A stretch of 64,000 bases of DNA from Plectrocnemia conspersa (lineage: Eukaryota > Arthropoda > Insecta > Trichoptera > Polycentropodidae). The notes below the pieces were generated by a model. That model made no database searches, was not told the origin of the DNA, and was given only the letters and a program-made list of their open reading frames with translations. Position numbers and translations under genes: made by a program. The DNA is taken from positions 744,001 to 808,000 of the forward strand of contig VTFK01000049.1 in the NCBI GenBank assembly GCA_009617715.1, read 5' to 3'. Below, one piece after another: positions 1 to 12,485 of this stretch. Each line of letters starts with the position of its first letter. The stretch's first letter is position 1.

Positions 1-84
1 TTCCTGACATTACTTATCGGAGAAGGCATTTAGAGGGAGGAGACAGGTAAGGTCCATTGCTTAAAAATATGAATTTGATGAAAT

Positions 85-203
85 AATAATTATAAAATAC
101 TATGAATTTTAATAAAATCGAAATATTAAAAAAAAAACAACCACTAATTATATTTAGCAACCCCCCCCCCCCCCTCGGTAAAATTCTGAAGTGACGTCCA
201 TGA
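85..203 (-). repeat. Solo D module (partial), with a C14 run
   Basis: It ends GTGACGTCCATG and contains AAATACTATGAATTTTAATA, the reverse of the D core. A run of 14 C (161-174) replaces the shorter C/G runs of other copies. Confidence 0.55.
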
Positions 204-281
204 TTGCTAAGCCAAAAATTCTCAAGTACTCCTTCATAAATCTAAAAACAAACGGTCTCGAATTGATCGCGATTTTTTTTA

Positions 282-836
282 ATATGAGCCATTGATTTTG
301 AAAGTGGTGCAAATCCATTTCGTTAAAAAAAGAGTTTTAAGATAATTTCTAGTTTTCATTAAAAATTATCTTGAAATTTCTGTTTTTATTCAATTCACAA
401 TCATATATATAAATAACAGTGTAATATTTGTTAGTAAATGATTTGTTTGTTGATTTTGAAAGTGAGGCAAGTCCATTCAAAATAAATAATTTTAATAAAA
501 ATTGAAAAGCCATGTTAATTAGTTTCAATAGTTACGAGGAAACAAAATTTTAGAGTCTTACAGACTAATGGTTTTTACACAGAAGTGTGCTAAGACAGGA
601 ATGCTGCAGAGAAATTACAGGGGAACGCAAAGGACTTGCAGTTTTAAATATTATTTGGATACCAAAGATGCAAAAATTTTAGTATGCAAAAGATTTTTTT
701 AGATACATTTAATACATCTCTCAATGCAACAAAATTATTGAGAAGATTTTCCTGGTAGAATGAAAGGTTTCTTAAGGAAATCCAATGAGGAAGAAGTAAG
801 ACGCGCCAAGGAACACATTTTTCCTCAATCAGAAAT
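282..836. repeat. Dispersed repeat E, copy 1
   Basis: It begins ATGAGCCATTGATTTTGAAA and carries TTGATTTTGAAAGTGAGGCA and TCTCAATGCAACAAAATTAT. It is an inverted, moderately diverged copy of 9825-10384. Short minus-strand ORFs within it do not resemble known proteins. Confidence 0.75.
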
Positions 837-1169
837 CCATTACACAAGGTCTTAAATCGAAATAGAAAATGTTTAAAGTTTAAATTTAATATGATAAAAA
901 TATAAGTTTTTTAAAAACCAAACCTCTGGAGGAGGCAATTTTAAAAAGTACTAAAAATATTGATGGTTCAACTGGCAAATGACTGAAAATCTTCTGGATA
1001 CGAGTTTTAAGAAATGCGCTGTATAAATTGAATTATAAAACTCCAAAATGGGATAGACCAGAGATTTTCGATAAAATAATATTTCCATCTTTAAATAATA
1101 TAGACTTGCCTCATTTACAGAATCATATTGTTTATTTAAATTTATTTTATGAATTGAGGGATAATCGTT

Positions 1170-1303
1170 TTTTTTTAATATAATATGTCGATTATATTAA
1201 GATTCATAATATTTCATTTAATGACATGCATTTATTTGCCCTAATTTAAGGGAGGGGGGGGGCACACGTTTCTACCTGCCCTTCCTCAAACGACGTCCCT
1301 GAT
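1170..1303 (+). repeat. Solo D module (partial)
   Basis: It reads TTTCATTTAATGACATGCAT, a G8 run, CTACCTGCCC and ACGACGTCCCTG: the right two-thirds of D. Confidence 0.65.
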
Positions 1304-2710
1304 TTTTTCCCCGTCAGTTTGGGGAAAATATGAAAGGTATATTTTCAGGTAGAAATTTGGGGCTTAGCGCTCGTACGCGAAGTAGCCGTTAAAGGTCGTC
1401 TCCGGGAGCGAGGGGAAATTAGACAGGAGTGGCTTTCAAAAAACTAAAGCCAGTGAACAATACGCAAAGGCCGAGCGTGATTTACGTGCAAAGTTTTCTA
1501 ATATAAAATATAGTAGTCGCTGGGAAATTAGCGGCGAAGACGTAATATTTAGGCCTAGGATAATTAAGACGGGGCTCTAGACTTATAATTGGATTTTTTA
1601 TCTGCTTTTATAATCTTAACCCGTTGAAATAATTACATCGAGGCGAGGGACGCCTTTCAATTTATCCTTTTGCCCGAAAGTAGCTACGCGCATAGTGGGA
1701 AAAAGTCCTTTGAGCCCAAAATCCCGTCCGCGACGCGTCACACTGTGACCGGAAAACAAATGAGCAAACTCGCCGCCTTTGTCCTCGGTTTCTTTCCTTG
1801 ACGCTTTTCCGACTCATCCGAAGCTTTCTGACTGAGATTTTTTCGAAAACGAGTAAAAATATTCGTATTTTTTTAAATATAATTACAAAATGTATAGGAT
1901 GTAGTAAAGATTTCAAATACCTGCACAAGTTGTTATAACTTACAGGCCAATATAACGACCATTTTGAACGAACGAAAAGAGAAACTATCACGTCTTAAAA
2001 GCAAGGAAAACAAAGGGTCTATATCTCGAGAATAAACAATTTTCATGGATCATCATCACCGGAATAAATACACTTTGTGTGGAAAGGATGCGCGATAGAC
2101 AATACGTGGTTACGTACATGGTTAACGATCGCTGGGATGGGCATCTGACTAGTATTTTTATTATTTTATTGTATATTTATTTCGCGAACATTTGTGATTC
2201 ACTAGAGCTGTCTCGAACCAACATTATAAAAACTGCGACATTTGGTCACAGACAAAAGCAGAAGGTGGAAGACATCACAAAATAAATATTTAATATTTAT
2301 TACAAAAATAAATATTTATTTATCACAAAAATAATTATTTAATATTTAATTTTAATTAAGATTTCATATAATTGTGTAAATATATAGAATTATCAACTTA
2401 AATAGCTGTCGGTTTCTAACTAACGCGAGGTACCGCAGGTAGTGAGTGGGTGCAAATACCGGACGCCTAACTTTTTGGGTTTCAAATTTCACTTTCGATT
2501 CGTTTTTAGTATTTAATTGCTATCGGCAAACATTCAAACTAAGATGTAGATTATCAAGAATTGTCGAAATTTATAATATATTTTTTTTGTCGAGAAACAT
2601 AACCGAGAAGATGGAATATCGAAAATTGTAAACCGAATTTTCTAGGCTTCCATCGAGATGAAAATTGGTGAACGGGAGGATTATCCGGGGACTAGGAGAC
2701 TATCAGATCT
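1304..2710. other. Intron or intergenic stretch, no gene seen
   Basis: A GC-richer part (1320-1800) gives way to AT-rich DNA. The 109-codon minus-strand ORF (1662-1991) and small plus-strand ORFs lack domains, signals or splice logic. If the 2804 exon is real, this is its first coding intron. Confidence 0.5.
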
Positions 2711-2716
2711 ACTCAC

Positions 2717-2891
2717 CCTCCGGCAAAGGCTCGATCGCGATCTGGATGGTCTTCACTTTGATGAAGATCGCGGCGAAGATCAGCAGTAGGCGCTTCGACG
2801 CCATCTTCGCCAATTGTTTTTATCGCACCGCTATAGCTCTAGACGAGTTTCTTTCTCTTGTTGTACGAGCGCAGCGGCGCCATTCCGTATC
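2717..2891 (-). CDS. First coding exon of a secreted or membrane protein gene (signal peptide, phase-1 donor)
   Basis: ATG at 2804 lies in good context (GCGAAGATGG) and opens 29 codons starting MASKRLLLIFAAIF, a basic N-region plus hydrophobic core typical of a signal peptide, followed by IEPLPE. The frame ends at GAG-G with a consensus donor GTGAGT at 2711-2716 (phase 1); reading on reaches a stop at once. Upstream, an acceptor (TTTCTTTATTCGTTGCAG, with a CTAAT branch-like motif) places the exon start at 2891. It is too short for ordinary ORF calling. The rest of the gene lies at lower coordinates; I found no matching exon in 1-2700, so it is probably outside the window. A phase-1 break after the signal peptide is common where modular extracellular domains follow, but the protein is not identified. 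Confidence 0.6.
2839..2883 (-). other. Short upstream ORF in the 5' UTR of the 2804 gene
   Basis: ATG at 2883 opens 14 codons (MAPLRSYNKRKKLV) and stops at TAG, 34 bases before the main ATG. It begins 9 bases into the proposed exon. If the exon is real, this uORF could reduce translation of the main frame; that role is inferred. Confidence 0.4.
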
Positions 2892-4445
2892 CTGCAACGA
2901 ATAAAGAAATTAGTATAGATAGACTTACTTTTACGAAGGCGAGATTACACGTTAACGGTCGAAAGTTTGCGTTGCTTTTTCGTGGGGTGCGGCTCGACAG
3001 TTCGGTATTTTGTTTGATCGATACGCGAATGCTACAAAACTTTCTTCGGTTACTTGTAATAAATCATTTTCATACTGTGCTAAAAACTCTTTGTACTAAA
3101 AATACGTTTGACTAATCCTATGAGATCTTCAATTTATAGTTGTATTGCGTGTAAGTTTTTCGTTCGCTAGAGAGCCTTCGATAAAGAAACGACTCTGTGA
3201 TAAAGATTTTTCAAATTAAAAAATATCATGAAATCTAAATTTTGCAAGTGATGCCACTGGGCAAAAATTGCCTATTATTGGATACTTTCAATCTCCTCAA
3301 AATCAACAGCTTATTTAAACATGTCACATCTAACAAACTGAACCATTAAAACCAAAGCTTATAAATGTGCGCTTTGCTCCCCTCCCCTAAGAGAAGCAAA
3401 TTAAAATTAAGATATCTCTACATACACGTGCTCCTAATACATTCGGCTTAAGAATCGTTAGCGGGAGGTTATTCGGTTTTGCCGATTTTACGCGGTAAGC
3501 GAGCGGTGCCGAAATAGATCAAATCATTTTTCTCGAATCACTCTTCGCGTGGCGCGCGATTTTTATACAATTTCGAGCGTCGTCACTTTCCATACAGAAA
3601 TATGAGATAGATTTAATGTTGCATATTGTTTAAATAAATGCAGTTTTTGAATAAGATCTAAAGAAGAACCGCTGCTAAAAAAAAGTCATTAAGGCATAAT
3701 CGCAAAAAAATATTTTTTAAATATACACATTTTTAGTTTTGGCGGTTTACGGATTATCTGTGTTTAAAAATGTTTTTTTTAAATAACTTCAAATTTTGAA
3801 ATCATTTAAAAATGTATTACAGTAATATTTTGAACTAATAAAAAGGAGCTTTTGGTGATTGGAAAAGCAACAACAACTAGATCATTTAAGGGACTAAAAT
3901 AAAATCCTCTTGATTATTAAAATATAAAAGGAGCACAGATGGATAAAGAGAACTTCAAAAATTTGGTCAAAAGCAAATGAGTTTCTGAGGTGTGAGATTT
4001 TAAAATTAAAATAAAGGATTGCCACAGAGAGAAATATTATTAAGTAATAATGTTCCTTCTCATCCGAATAAAAACGACGGTCTTAATGTGCTAGGCATCT
4101 TAATTTTTTACTGAGAAAGATTATGGCTTAACTAATTTTTAGAAAAATATGACAACATTGGATGCTATACATGAAATAGCATAATCTTGGTCGAGAGTAA
4201 AAACAGTAACACTTGGTTCATCGCAGGTAAAGATTTTGAAGATAAGAAGGTAAGTGATATGTCTAAAATAGTTGATAATATAAAATATTTAGAAGTAATT
4301 GTAGATTACATATTAAAAAAAATAAGTATATTATCCTAGATAAAAAATAACAAAGTATAAACATAAAAAAAAATAATAGTATTATTTTGCTCCATTTTAA
4401 TTATTATGTAATAATATTAGATATGTGTAATAAATTAGATAAAAT
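2892..4445. other. AT-rich stretch, no gene seen
   Basis: It presumably lies upstream of the minus-strand exon at 2717-2891. ACTTTCAATCTCCTCAAAATCAACAGC-type text (near 3285) recalls the end of repeat E. Confidence 0.4.
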
Positions 4446-5300
4446 GATTTATTACTTTTGACGTGAATTTTTGACTTCTGAGAAGTGATAAGTGTTTTTT
4501 CGTCCTCCTATTGACCAAAATTCAGTTTGAATACACTTTAACTAATAATAATATCGATAGCTATCATATTTTGTTGGCTTACACTAACATGTTGGCTTAG
4601 TTTGTAATTTGGATTTGGCCTTATGAAAGTCCTAAAATTATAATTAGTTTCTTTTAAACTTCCATTAGGTCAAGATGGGTTTGGTTAATTAATGTAGGTT
4701 AGGTTTGGGTTTTAACAGCTAATGCACGTTTCACAACTAGCAAATTGAGTTTCGTAGAAATTATATAGCCGCATATAATTTCACTAGCGTTTATCAGTTA
4801 AATTATATTTTTGATGGTCGAAATATATATTGACTAATAAAAATGTAGTTGGACTTTACTAGTGAAAATATAAATTGACACTGAAAAATATACATTCACT
4901 GTAACATTTGTACATGTATGTATTACTACATATGAAAATGCTTAAATCATACAATTTTACTGGTACCTTCCAGACAAATTATATTTTCTCTGGTAAAAAT
5001 ATATTATGTACCGGTGAAAATTAATTCCGATATGATTTTACTTGAATGCCATATTTAAAAAAATATCAGGAACGTAATTTTAGCATTTTTCAGGAGGGGA
5101 AGGGGAGGACAACCCTTGAATTGCAATAAATACAATTCCTCAAAAGCAAAATATTATTTTTTTAAATATATAAAATAAAAAAACGAAATTTAATAATGGA
5201 AAAATGTTTTTTTAATATTACGATTTCATTAAGATTCATAGTATTTAATTAAGTAACATTTTCTGACCTGCCCCCCCTTTAAATACCGTTCTGTACTGTC
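4446..5300 (+). repeat. Composite foldback element copy (unit - A - D)
   Basis: A single unit (TTTTGACGTGAATTTTTGAC at 4457) is followed by body A with its CACTAGTGAAA-like motifs, then a D module with the T-rich stretch, TAAGATTCATAGTATTT and CCTGCCCCCCC. The palindrome partner is missing. Confidence 0.7.
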
Positions 5301-7022
5301 TTTTATTGAAACTTTACCGGACAACTTTGATTAACGGGGATTCGAACATATCGATATAACAGCTCTTAAAAATATATTTATCTTAGATATTCGAAAATTA
5401 TTGAAAAATTCTTAAAAGCAAACAGATTTTTCTAACGAATAAATATATTTTAGAACAAATTAAAAATAAATAGTTCGGATTATTTATGTTTTTTAATTAT
5501 GCGTTATTACTCCCCATCATTAGCTCGGAAAATCGAGAGTATACTGTTTATTTATATTTTGTGTCACGTTTTTAGCTCGTTTATTTTTTGTGGCAGGTTG
5601 TAAAAGGTTTTAATTTCACTATTGAGCTAAAATATGAAATCGATTAACAAGTGCACTATTTACGCGTTTTTGAACAATCTGAATTGAGTCAAATAATATT
5701 AACTATTCTACTAGAGGAATCTTAAAATATTTACAAAATAACTATGATAGCTCACGCCACATATTTATAAATTAAAACTAAAGCCAAAATTCATGTAAAA
5801 CGAAATAAATAAGAAACTAAATCCAATGTGCAAAGTCACTTATCTTGAAACTCCAAAAGACAAATTTAGACAATGGTCTGCTTATGTATTTTCGGGAATT
5901 CGGATCAAACTGGTCGTTAACGCTTTTAATTCACCAATTTAACCATTAACGAGAAGCTTCATTCTATCATAAAAAACTGGTTATTAAATATGTTTTACAT
6001 GGTCCTGTTAGTCACGAATGGAATATATAGATAATCAATTATAAATATTCACCCATATTAACGTATTGTACCTGAAACACAGCGAATGTTATAAATCCTC
6101 ACGCAAGAACACTTATGGAATCACAATATCTCTAATTAACACAAATATTTTCACGGAGAAACTTTAAAAATAGCCGAGAATATAGATCGTATATGAAAAC
6201 ACTTTTTGAAAGCAAAAAAAACGTTATTTTTATCTGAACGCTCAACGGTAACTTCACCATAGAAACGAAAACAAACTTCAATCTAGGTTTCTATGATAAC
6301 AAAGAAAATCACATAGTCTAACGGAAAAATCTATGTATCATATTTTCAATGCAGTGAAAAGTGTGGTTACATTTTCGTCGTTTATATGTGATACTGGTAT
6401 TTCAGGGCTTATATAATTACGGTATAAACGGTTAACGTTGTGTATACTTTGCGGCTTGTTTCTTAGTATTTTTTCGTTGAAATTTCCTCAATTAACGTCG
6501 GAGAAGAAACCCTATTAAGGGTCGAAGGGAGCGCGAGATTTCATCAAAGGACCTCCGTTAATAAATACATCTAGGTAAGAATGTAAGAAAAGGTTGACGA
6601 CCGACCGAGTCGGCGCGTTGACGAGATCGACGGCGACAAGTTTCGATGTTTAACATGTTTTCGTGTGCGTCTCTTTTTACCCCAGGTAACCCGATACGAT
6701 ATTAGAACTCGACACCTGGCGGCGCGAAAAAACGTCACCTCGCATTCAAATTTACGAGCCGGATTTGCGGCTTTTCCGACTATCTCGCTCACGCTCGTTA
6801 TTCCGAAGCCTCCAAGGAAACAATCGGCTTTGCGGAGGCGAAAGGCGGACAAAGCTGCTGGAAAAAACATCCTCTCAAACATCCTCGTTTCCTATAATTA
6901 AACGTCATTTTGTACGAGTACTGCCATACAATTAGCAAAATTTATCTTGGTGTTTTTGGATTTGCCCTACTACGAGGTGAGATCTTTGCAAAATATATTT
7001 TTTAAATTCTTTTTTTTTTTAG
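5301..7022. other. Unique AT-rich DNA and a GC-richer pocket
   Basis: 6480-6900 is CpG-rich and open on both strands (78 and 103 codons) but shows no protein pattern. CTACGAG|GTGAGA at 6976 resembles a donor, but the gap to the acceptor at 7022 is only about 45 bases. Confidence 0.4.
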
Positions 7023-7161
7023 TGTAATTAAAACAAAATCATTATGATATCAAAATTAAAATATCGATTTGTATGTCGTTTAAGGGCAACAAGAACGTTA
7101 ACAGCGCGCCGTCGGAATCGGCGCTATCTTCTTCCAACCGCATGCTGTCGTACCAGAACAG
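7023..7161 (+). CDS. Candidate coding exon with start codon and GTAAAT donor
   Basis: A pure T-tract ending in TTTTTAG (to 7022) is a strong acceptor. After an in-frame TAA at 7025, ATG at 7073 opens MSFKGNKNVNSAPSESAL and continues through SSSNRMLSYQN to AACAG at 7161, where GTAAAT is a donor (phase 2). The GC-rich, Ser/Asn-rich codons stand out sharply from flanking AT-rich DNA. A second frame starting at ATG 7044 is also open but yields an Arg-rich peptide, so it is less likely. The start context is weak (T at -3), and the exon could instead begin at the AG at 7083-7084 as an internal exon. Protein unknown. Later exons would lie to the right; none was recognised. Confidence 0.5.
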
Positions 7162-7372
7162 GTAAATACTACACATATTTGTTTCTATTTATTTGTTATT
7201 AGCCCTTAAAGTAGTTAGTTAATTTTTACACATTTATTAGTTACACCTAGTAGTGAGTTAATTTTACGTATTTTCCATATTTTTTTAATTTGTTACTTAT
7301 TTATTACGTTATTACGTTTATTACGTTAAAGAAAAAATAGCATTTTTTAAATTTTATTGCTTTGATTTATTC

Positions 7373-7553
7373 AAGGACGTCATTTAAATGTGAAGGATTG
7401 GGGCCCACCCCCTCTTGAATTTGGTCAAAAAAATGCTTGTCATTTAATGAAATACTATGAATTTAAATTAAATTAAAATATTAAAAAATGTCCACTGACT
7501 GGCAAACTTTTTCCCCTTCCCCCTCACTTGGAAAAATCTGAAATGACGTTGAC
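7373..7553 (-). repeat. Solo D module, near complete
   Basis: A reverse-oriented D with both ends (AAGGACGTCATTTAAATG and AAATGACGTTGACTG), 181 bases, and no units or A nearby. Confidence 0.7.
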
Positions 7554-9406
7554 TGATTCTGAACCAGATTTTTTTGGGTTCTGCCTCAATAAAAATCTAT
7601 ATAAAAAAATAAATTCGAATCTATGCCAAAAAATATTTATTAAGCTATGTCATTTCTTTGGAATCATATTGGAACACATTTTCACCGGTAGATATATATT
7701 TATAAATGTATCTGGTAAAATTTACTGCTTGAATATGTGTTACGGATTAGCTATCGTCCCATCAGTTTATTGCTATAATTGAATAAAATATTTAAAAAAA
7801 ACGTTAAAATTAAATTAATAACGAATTGTTCGGTTTATGCAAAAGAACTCGACATTAAGTTAATAGTGTCTCTAGTTGTTAGATATAGAAAAAGCTTTCG
7901 ACGAGGTATGACATGATAATTTTCAAAAGTCATCGCTAGAATTTTCAGAGTGCTAAAAGTGTCTTGTAATCGGTTCCAAGCAAGGTTTTTTTTATTTTGT
8001 TCATAGTGGCACTCTTTTTTAATCTCTCTAAGATTTATTTTCAGATTCTTGAGTTTGCGCCTCAAGTCGACATACTCTTGTACCCAGATACCGCCATGAA
8101 ATTCTGAAAGAAGCATTTTCAAATTATCAATTTGAATCCATCGTGAACCATTTAATTTTATACTGAAGACATTTAATTATTTTAATTGTCTGTTCCAGGA
8201 TTCTAAATGTATTAAATATTTCATGAAACTGATCGAGTAACGAGTTTATAATATTCTGCTACTTAATGGACTCCTATTGATTTTAGTGACATTTTCCTTA
8301 CTGGGGAATCTGACATTAACAAAGTAAGAAATTCAGCATGATGTTGAACTGTTGATGATAGCATACCCAGAATATGTTGACTTATTCTGAGTACGCTTTC
8401 ATATAAACTTTTGCACTTTTATATATATGCGATCCAATTATATACAAGGGAAAAAATTAAATGGCCTTCCCAGATTTGGAAATACTTTTAGCTTAACAGT
8501 GACCAACTGTTCAGGAGTTATTTTTCAATACATAAGAATGAATTAAAGAAATGCAGTGAGCATTTTATGCAATGAAAGTGATAATCTTAGACAAACATTT
8601 TTTTTATCTACTCTATTAATATTTAATGATCGAACTTCTTTATTTTACCATGTATTTTTATTATAACATAAGATTTAAACTAAAAGTGTGACACTGCCTA
8701 GTCGATATGATACGTATTTAAAAAATATATGAAGGTTAGAGATTGCATTAATCTCTGAAACACGACAATCCCATCTTAAGCTATTTAGTATTTTGTTAGG
8801 ATTATAATTTAAATTACTATTCTCCTGTACTTTGTATTATTTACAATGTTTACTTTCATTTGATTTTTCTCGTCTCTTGAGTCTCTTTTTATTTAAATCC
8901 GACTCTGACCTGGAATCTAAGCTTAAATTTATTAAAAATATTTTTATATTTCGCTCTAAAGTGCTTACTGCTATTGCGACTCTTAGACCAATTTTAAATA
9001 AACAGAGCGCACTTGCCGAAAAAAAAATATAATCTTAAGAGACAAACAAATAATCAGCCATCCGGTTTGGTTTAACAAAAGTAATACTATTTTTTTTCTA
9101 AGATGAAAGTCATCCAAAATTGAACTATAAAAATAATATATAATACACATTTTTTATACTTATCTTAAAAAAGTGGATATTAGCCTTCAAATACCAACAA
9201 GCAAAAAACATTGTCATTTTCATAGCAAAAAATATTTCGTGTAACCACACTAACAATAATCTCGCGTATCAAAGACTACGATAAAAACAACTTCAAATTC
9301 AATTATAATCATAAAGTGTCAAAACACATATTGCTTTAAAGGTTAAAGAACACATATCAATGGTTCCAGATCTTTACATTAACACTTGATTCGTTGTTTT
9401 TCTGTT
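7554..9406. other. AT-rich stretch, no gene seen
   Basis: A 95-codon minus-strand ORF (7835-8122) has plausible length but AT-driven composition and no recognised motif. Confidence 0.4.
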
Positions 9407-9760
9407 TTATCTCACATTTTGTATATGTTTTAAGCAACAAAAAGCCAATTCTTGTGATCCTCTGGATGAAGTTGATTCATCCCAGATATACATATAAATT
9501 ACATCATCATGTAAATTGTGAAACATTGATTTAATACACACATGTTTCGTTAATAGTATAAAACCAAATAGTGCTTTATCTTCTTGTAAAGATTTTATAA
9601 CTAATTCAGCATCATTTAAATGAAGTTTATATTGCTTCATCAGATTTGTTTCACGTGTTATTACGTTGATGATGAAAGTGCAAATTAAATTCTTTCTTAA
9701 AAATATTCTCATAAATCTTCTCATTAACATAACTTGAGTTATTTTCCTTACATTTATCAA
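9407..9760 (-). pseudogene. Fragment of a DDE-type DNA transposon protein
   Basis: The 117-codon frame contains YKLHLNDAELVIKSLQEDK and, near its end, YMYIWDESTSSRGSQELAFC followed by CLKHIQNV. This spacing matches an ORF I know from insect DNA transposons, where an H-x3-A stretch is followed by WDE-x4-RGSQEI-x-SC. Sequence between the two blocks is shorter than usual, so it is internally deleted. The superfamily is not certain. Confidence 0.5.
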
Positions 9761-9824
9761 CGTATAAATTGTACATTTTTATTATTTTTAATTCAAAGTT
9801 TAAATACTTTCTACTTGGATTGTG

Positions 9825-10384
9825 AGAACTGATTGAGGAACACTGTTAATGTGTTCCTTCGCGCGTTTTACTTCTACCTCATTGGTTTTCCTGGAGGAAT
9901 CTTCCATTCTACCGCGAAAATCTTCTGCAAAATATTGTTGCATTGAGAGCACGGTCCACTTTTCCTTTAGATATATTAAATGTGTATTAAATTTTTTTTT
10001 TTGCTTTTTTGGTATCTAAATACCATTTAAGTTCCCCTGTAATTTCTCGGTCGCATTCTCCCCTTGTACTCTTGTACTTTTCTGTCAAAATTTTTTTTAA
10101 ATTTTGTTTACTTGTAACTATGGAAACTAACTAACATAGCACGCTTTTCAATTTTTATTTAAAATTATTTTATTTTGAGTGGACTTGCCTCCCTTTCAAA
10201 ATCAACAAACAATAAATATTATTGACCAATTAAATTAGTAGTAAAAAATTTACACTGCTATTTATAGATATTATGAACTGATTAAAAACAGAAATTTAAG
10301 ATTATTTATAATGAAAATAAGCGCAAACTCTTTTTTTTGAACAAAATGGAATTGCCCCACTTTCAAAATCAACGGCTCATATAT
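9825..10384. repeat. Dispersed repeat E, copy 2 (inverted relative to copy 1)
   Basis: Its reverse complement follows copy 1 along its length, from AATCAACGGCTCAT (right end here) to ACTGATTGAGGAACAC (left end). Shared text includes AAATTACAGGGGAAC and CTCAATGCAACAA. Confidence 0.75.
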
Positions 10385-11251
10385 CGTAGGGATGAAGCAA
10401 TAGAATTAATATTATTGAAAATACCTCAAAATAGAAAATAGCATATATCTACCACTGATATTGCGCAAATGTGTCGAGAGAAGTGAATTGTTAAGAAAAA
10501 CTGAATAAGGTACAATTGAAGGAAATTATTCGAGAGGTATTTCGTTTTAAAGGACTTTTCTAATTAGCGAGAGAGTCTCGACGGATCGGCGAGTTGGTGT
10601 GTTTTTATTTTGCCAAAGCGTTTTTTGCGGAATCGACGAAGATATTCGGGACAAATTATTCCCTTTGAGCGTCTTTCAATTATCCGGCGACAGTGAAGAA
10701 TGGCTTATTTGTTTCCGGATCTCGGCCGATGCGATTTCCCGAAAGGGCTTTCCCGCGAAACGCTCCCTTTGTCCTCCCGTTTAATTACAGCGCGACCTTA
10801 ACGATAATTGAGGTCCTGAAACTTATTTTTCTTTCCTCTGAATCGTCTATTCTAAGCGGCGTCCTATACGGCGTGCGTTCGTCCGTCAGGAGGAGTAGTG
10901 TTAATTAAAGAGTTTCGGCACCTGAGGGGAGACGAGACGAGCTCGTAAAAGGGGTTATAAAGTTTGCGTATGCAAACGAGCGGTTTACGGTTTTTCCTTC
11001 GCCGATCGTAAAACCAATCGGACGGGGCGCGGGCGCTTTTAATTAATTTTCGCTTTTGTAACACATTTTTTCTACTTCTAAAGCAGCACTCCCGAAGTGA
11101 AAAGGAGCGTCTTCAGTGCGCGCATACATTGCCTATTACGAGTGCCGCCGACGACTTTCAGGGCTGTCGCACGTTTTACGTACATTTGTATGGATATTTC
11201 AGTTTAGAGTAACTTTGCCAAGCTGTGTTATAATCGAACAAAAACCACTCG
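10385..11251. other. GC-richer non-coding pocket
   Basis: CpG-rich from 10550 to 11110 with short overlapping ORFs on both strands and no consistent frame. Confidence 0.4.
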
Positions 11252-12115
11252 TTTTATTGCTTTTGACGTGAATTTTTGACTTCTGAGAAGTGATAATTGT
11301 TTTTGCGCTCTCCTATTGACCCAAATTCAGTTTGATTACACTTTGACCAGTATTCTTATATTAGAAGTCTGTAATAATATTGATAAGGATAGCTATAATA
11401 TTTCAATCTATAGTGTAATATCGAAAAGTAGATAAACAATGGAGCAATATGCGAGACGCGACGTCTCTGTAATTCTTCTGCTTATTTTCCCATGAGAGAT
11501 GAGTTGGCTTAGTTTTTATTTTGGACTTGACTTTGCCTAATGAAAGTTCTAAAACTATAATTAGTTTCAGAACAAACAGCAAATGGACGTTTCGCAACTG
11601 TCAAATTGAGTTTCATAGACAATTTAGAGTAGTTTATAATTTCACTAGTGCTTATCAATTAAATTATATTTTTGCTAGTAGAAATATATATTTACTGGCA
11701 AAAATGTATTTGTACTTCACTTGTGAAAGTATAACTATTACTGAAAAACACACATTCACTGTAACATTTATACATCGCATGTAAATAAATAACGATAAGT
11801 ACGTAAATGTATATATTACTACGTATGGAACAGTTGAAATCATTTAATTTTATTGATACCTGTCAGATAATTTATATTTCACTGGTAAAAAAATATATCT
11901 ACCGGTGAAAAGTCTTTCAATATAATTTCACTACAATATTTAAAATAATATTTTTTAGATAGATTTATGACTGATTTTTTTCTCTTAGAGGGATAACCCG
12001 AGAGTTTTAGTCTAAAATCAGAAACATCCAGGAGGGGGGCAGTTTTAAAACTATATAGAATATTAATTATGTTAGGTACCAAATGTACGTTTCGCAACTG
12101 TCAAATAGAGTACGC
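11252..12115 (+). repeat. Composite foldback element copy (unit - A)
   Basis: It has a unit (11252-11335), body A including the internal inverted repeat GTTCTAAAACTA/TAGTTTCAGAAC (11546-11573), and a short second stretch of A-like sequence at 12060-12110. Short ORFs here are by-products of the repeat. Confidence 0.7.
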
Positions 12116-12124
12116 TCATGAGAA

Positions 12125-12240
12125 ATATGTAGTACTACAGGGGGTGGGTCCCACTCATCCAGCCGTCAAAATCTGGGTGCCCGCCCATAGGGTTGGACTC
12201 GTAGGGCCCAAGTTTTAGTAACGGCAGTGGTGTACGCAAA
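12125..12240 (+). repeat. GC-rich dispersed repeat G, copy 1
   Basis: GTAGTACTACAGGGGGTGGG, GTGCCCGCCCATAGGGTTGG and ACTCGTAGGG form a block whose reverse complement recurs at 15474-15567. Confidence 0.75.
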
Positions 12241-12485
12241 GTATAAAAAGTAGCTATACACCTGTCAAATTGCGTTTTACATACATTTTAAAGCAGCATA
12301 AAGTTCTTATTAATTAAAATATATTTTCGCTAGTAGATATATATCTACTAGTAAAAATGTTTTTGGCGCTACTAGTTGCTCACATCGTATGTATGTACAT
12401 AAATAACGATAAATATATAAATGTATATATTACTACGTATGGAAAAGTTTTACTAGTATGCTATAAATTAAATTATATTTTCACT

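Noticed and set aside
2894..2930. 37-base intron (GTAAGT to TTGCAG) upstream of the 2891 exon
   Set aside because: Far too short for a spliceosomal intron; only the acceptor is taken as meaningful.
6937..6976. 40-base micro-exon ending CTACGAG|GTGAGA
   Set aside because: The intron to the next acceptor would be about 45 bases, below normal insect size, and the coding evidence is slight.
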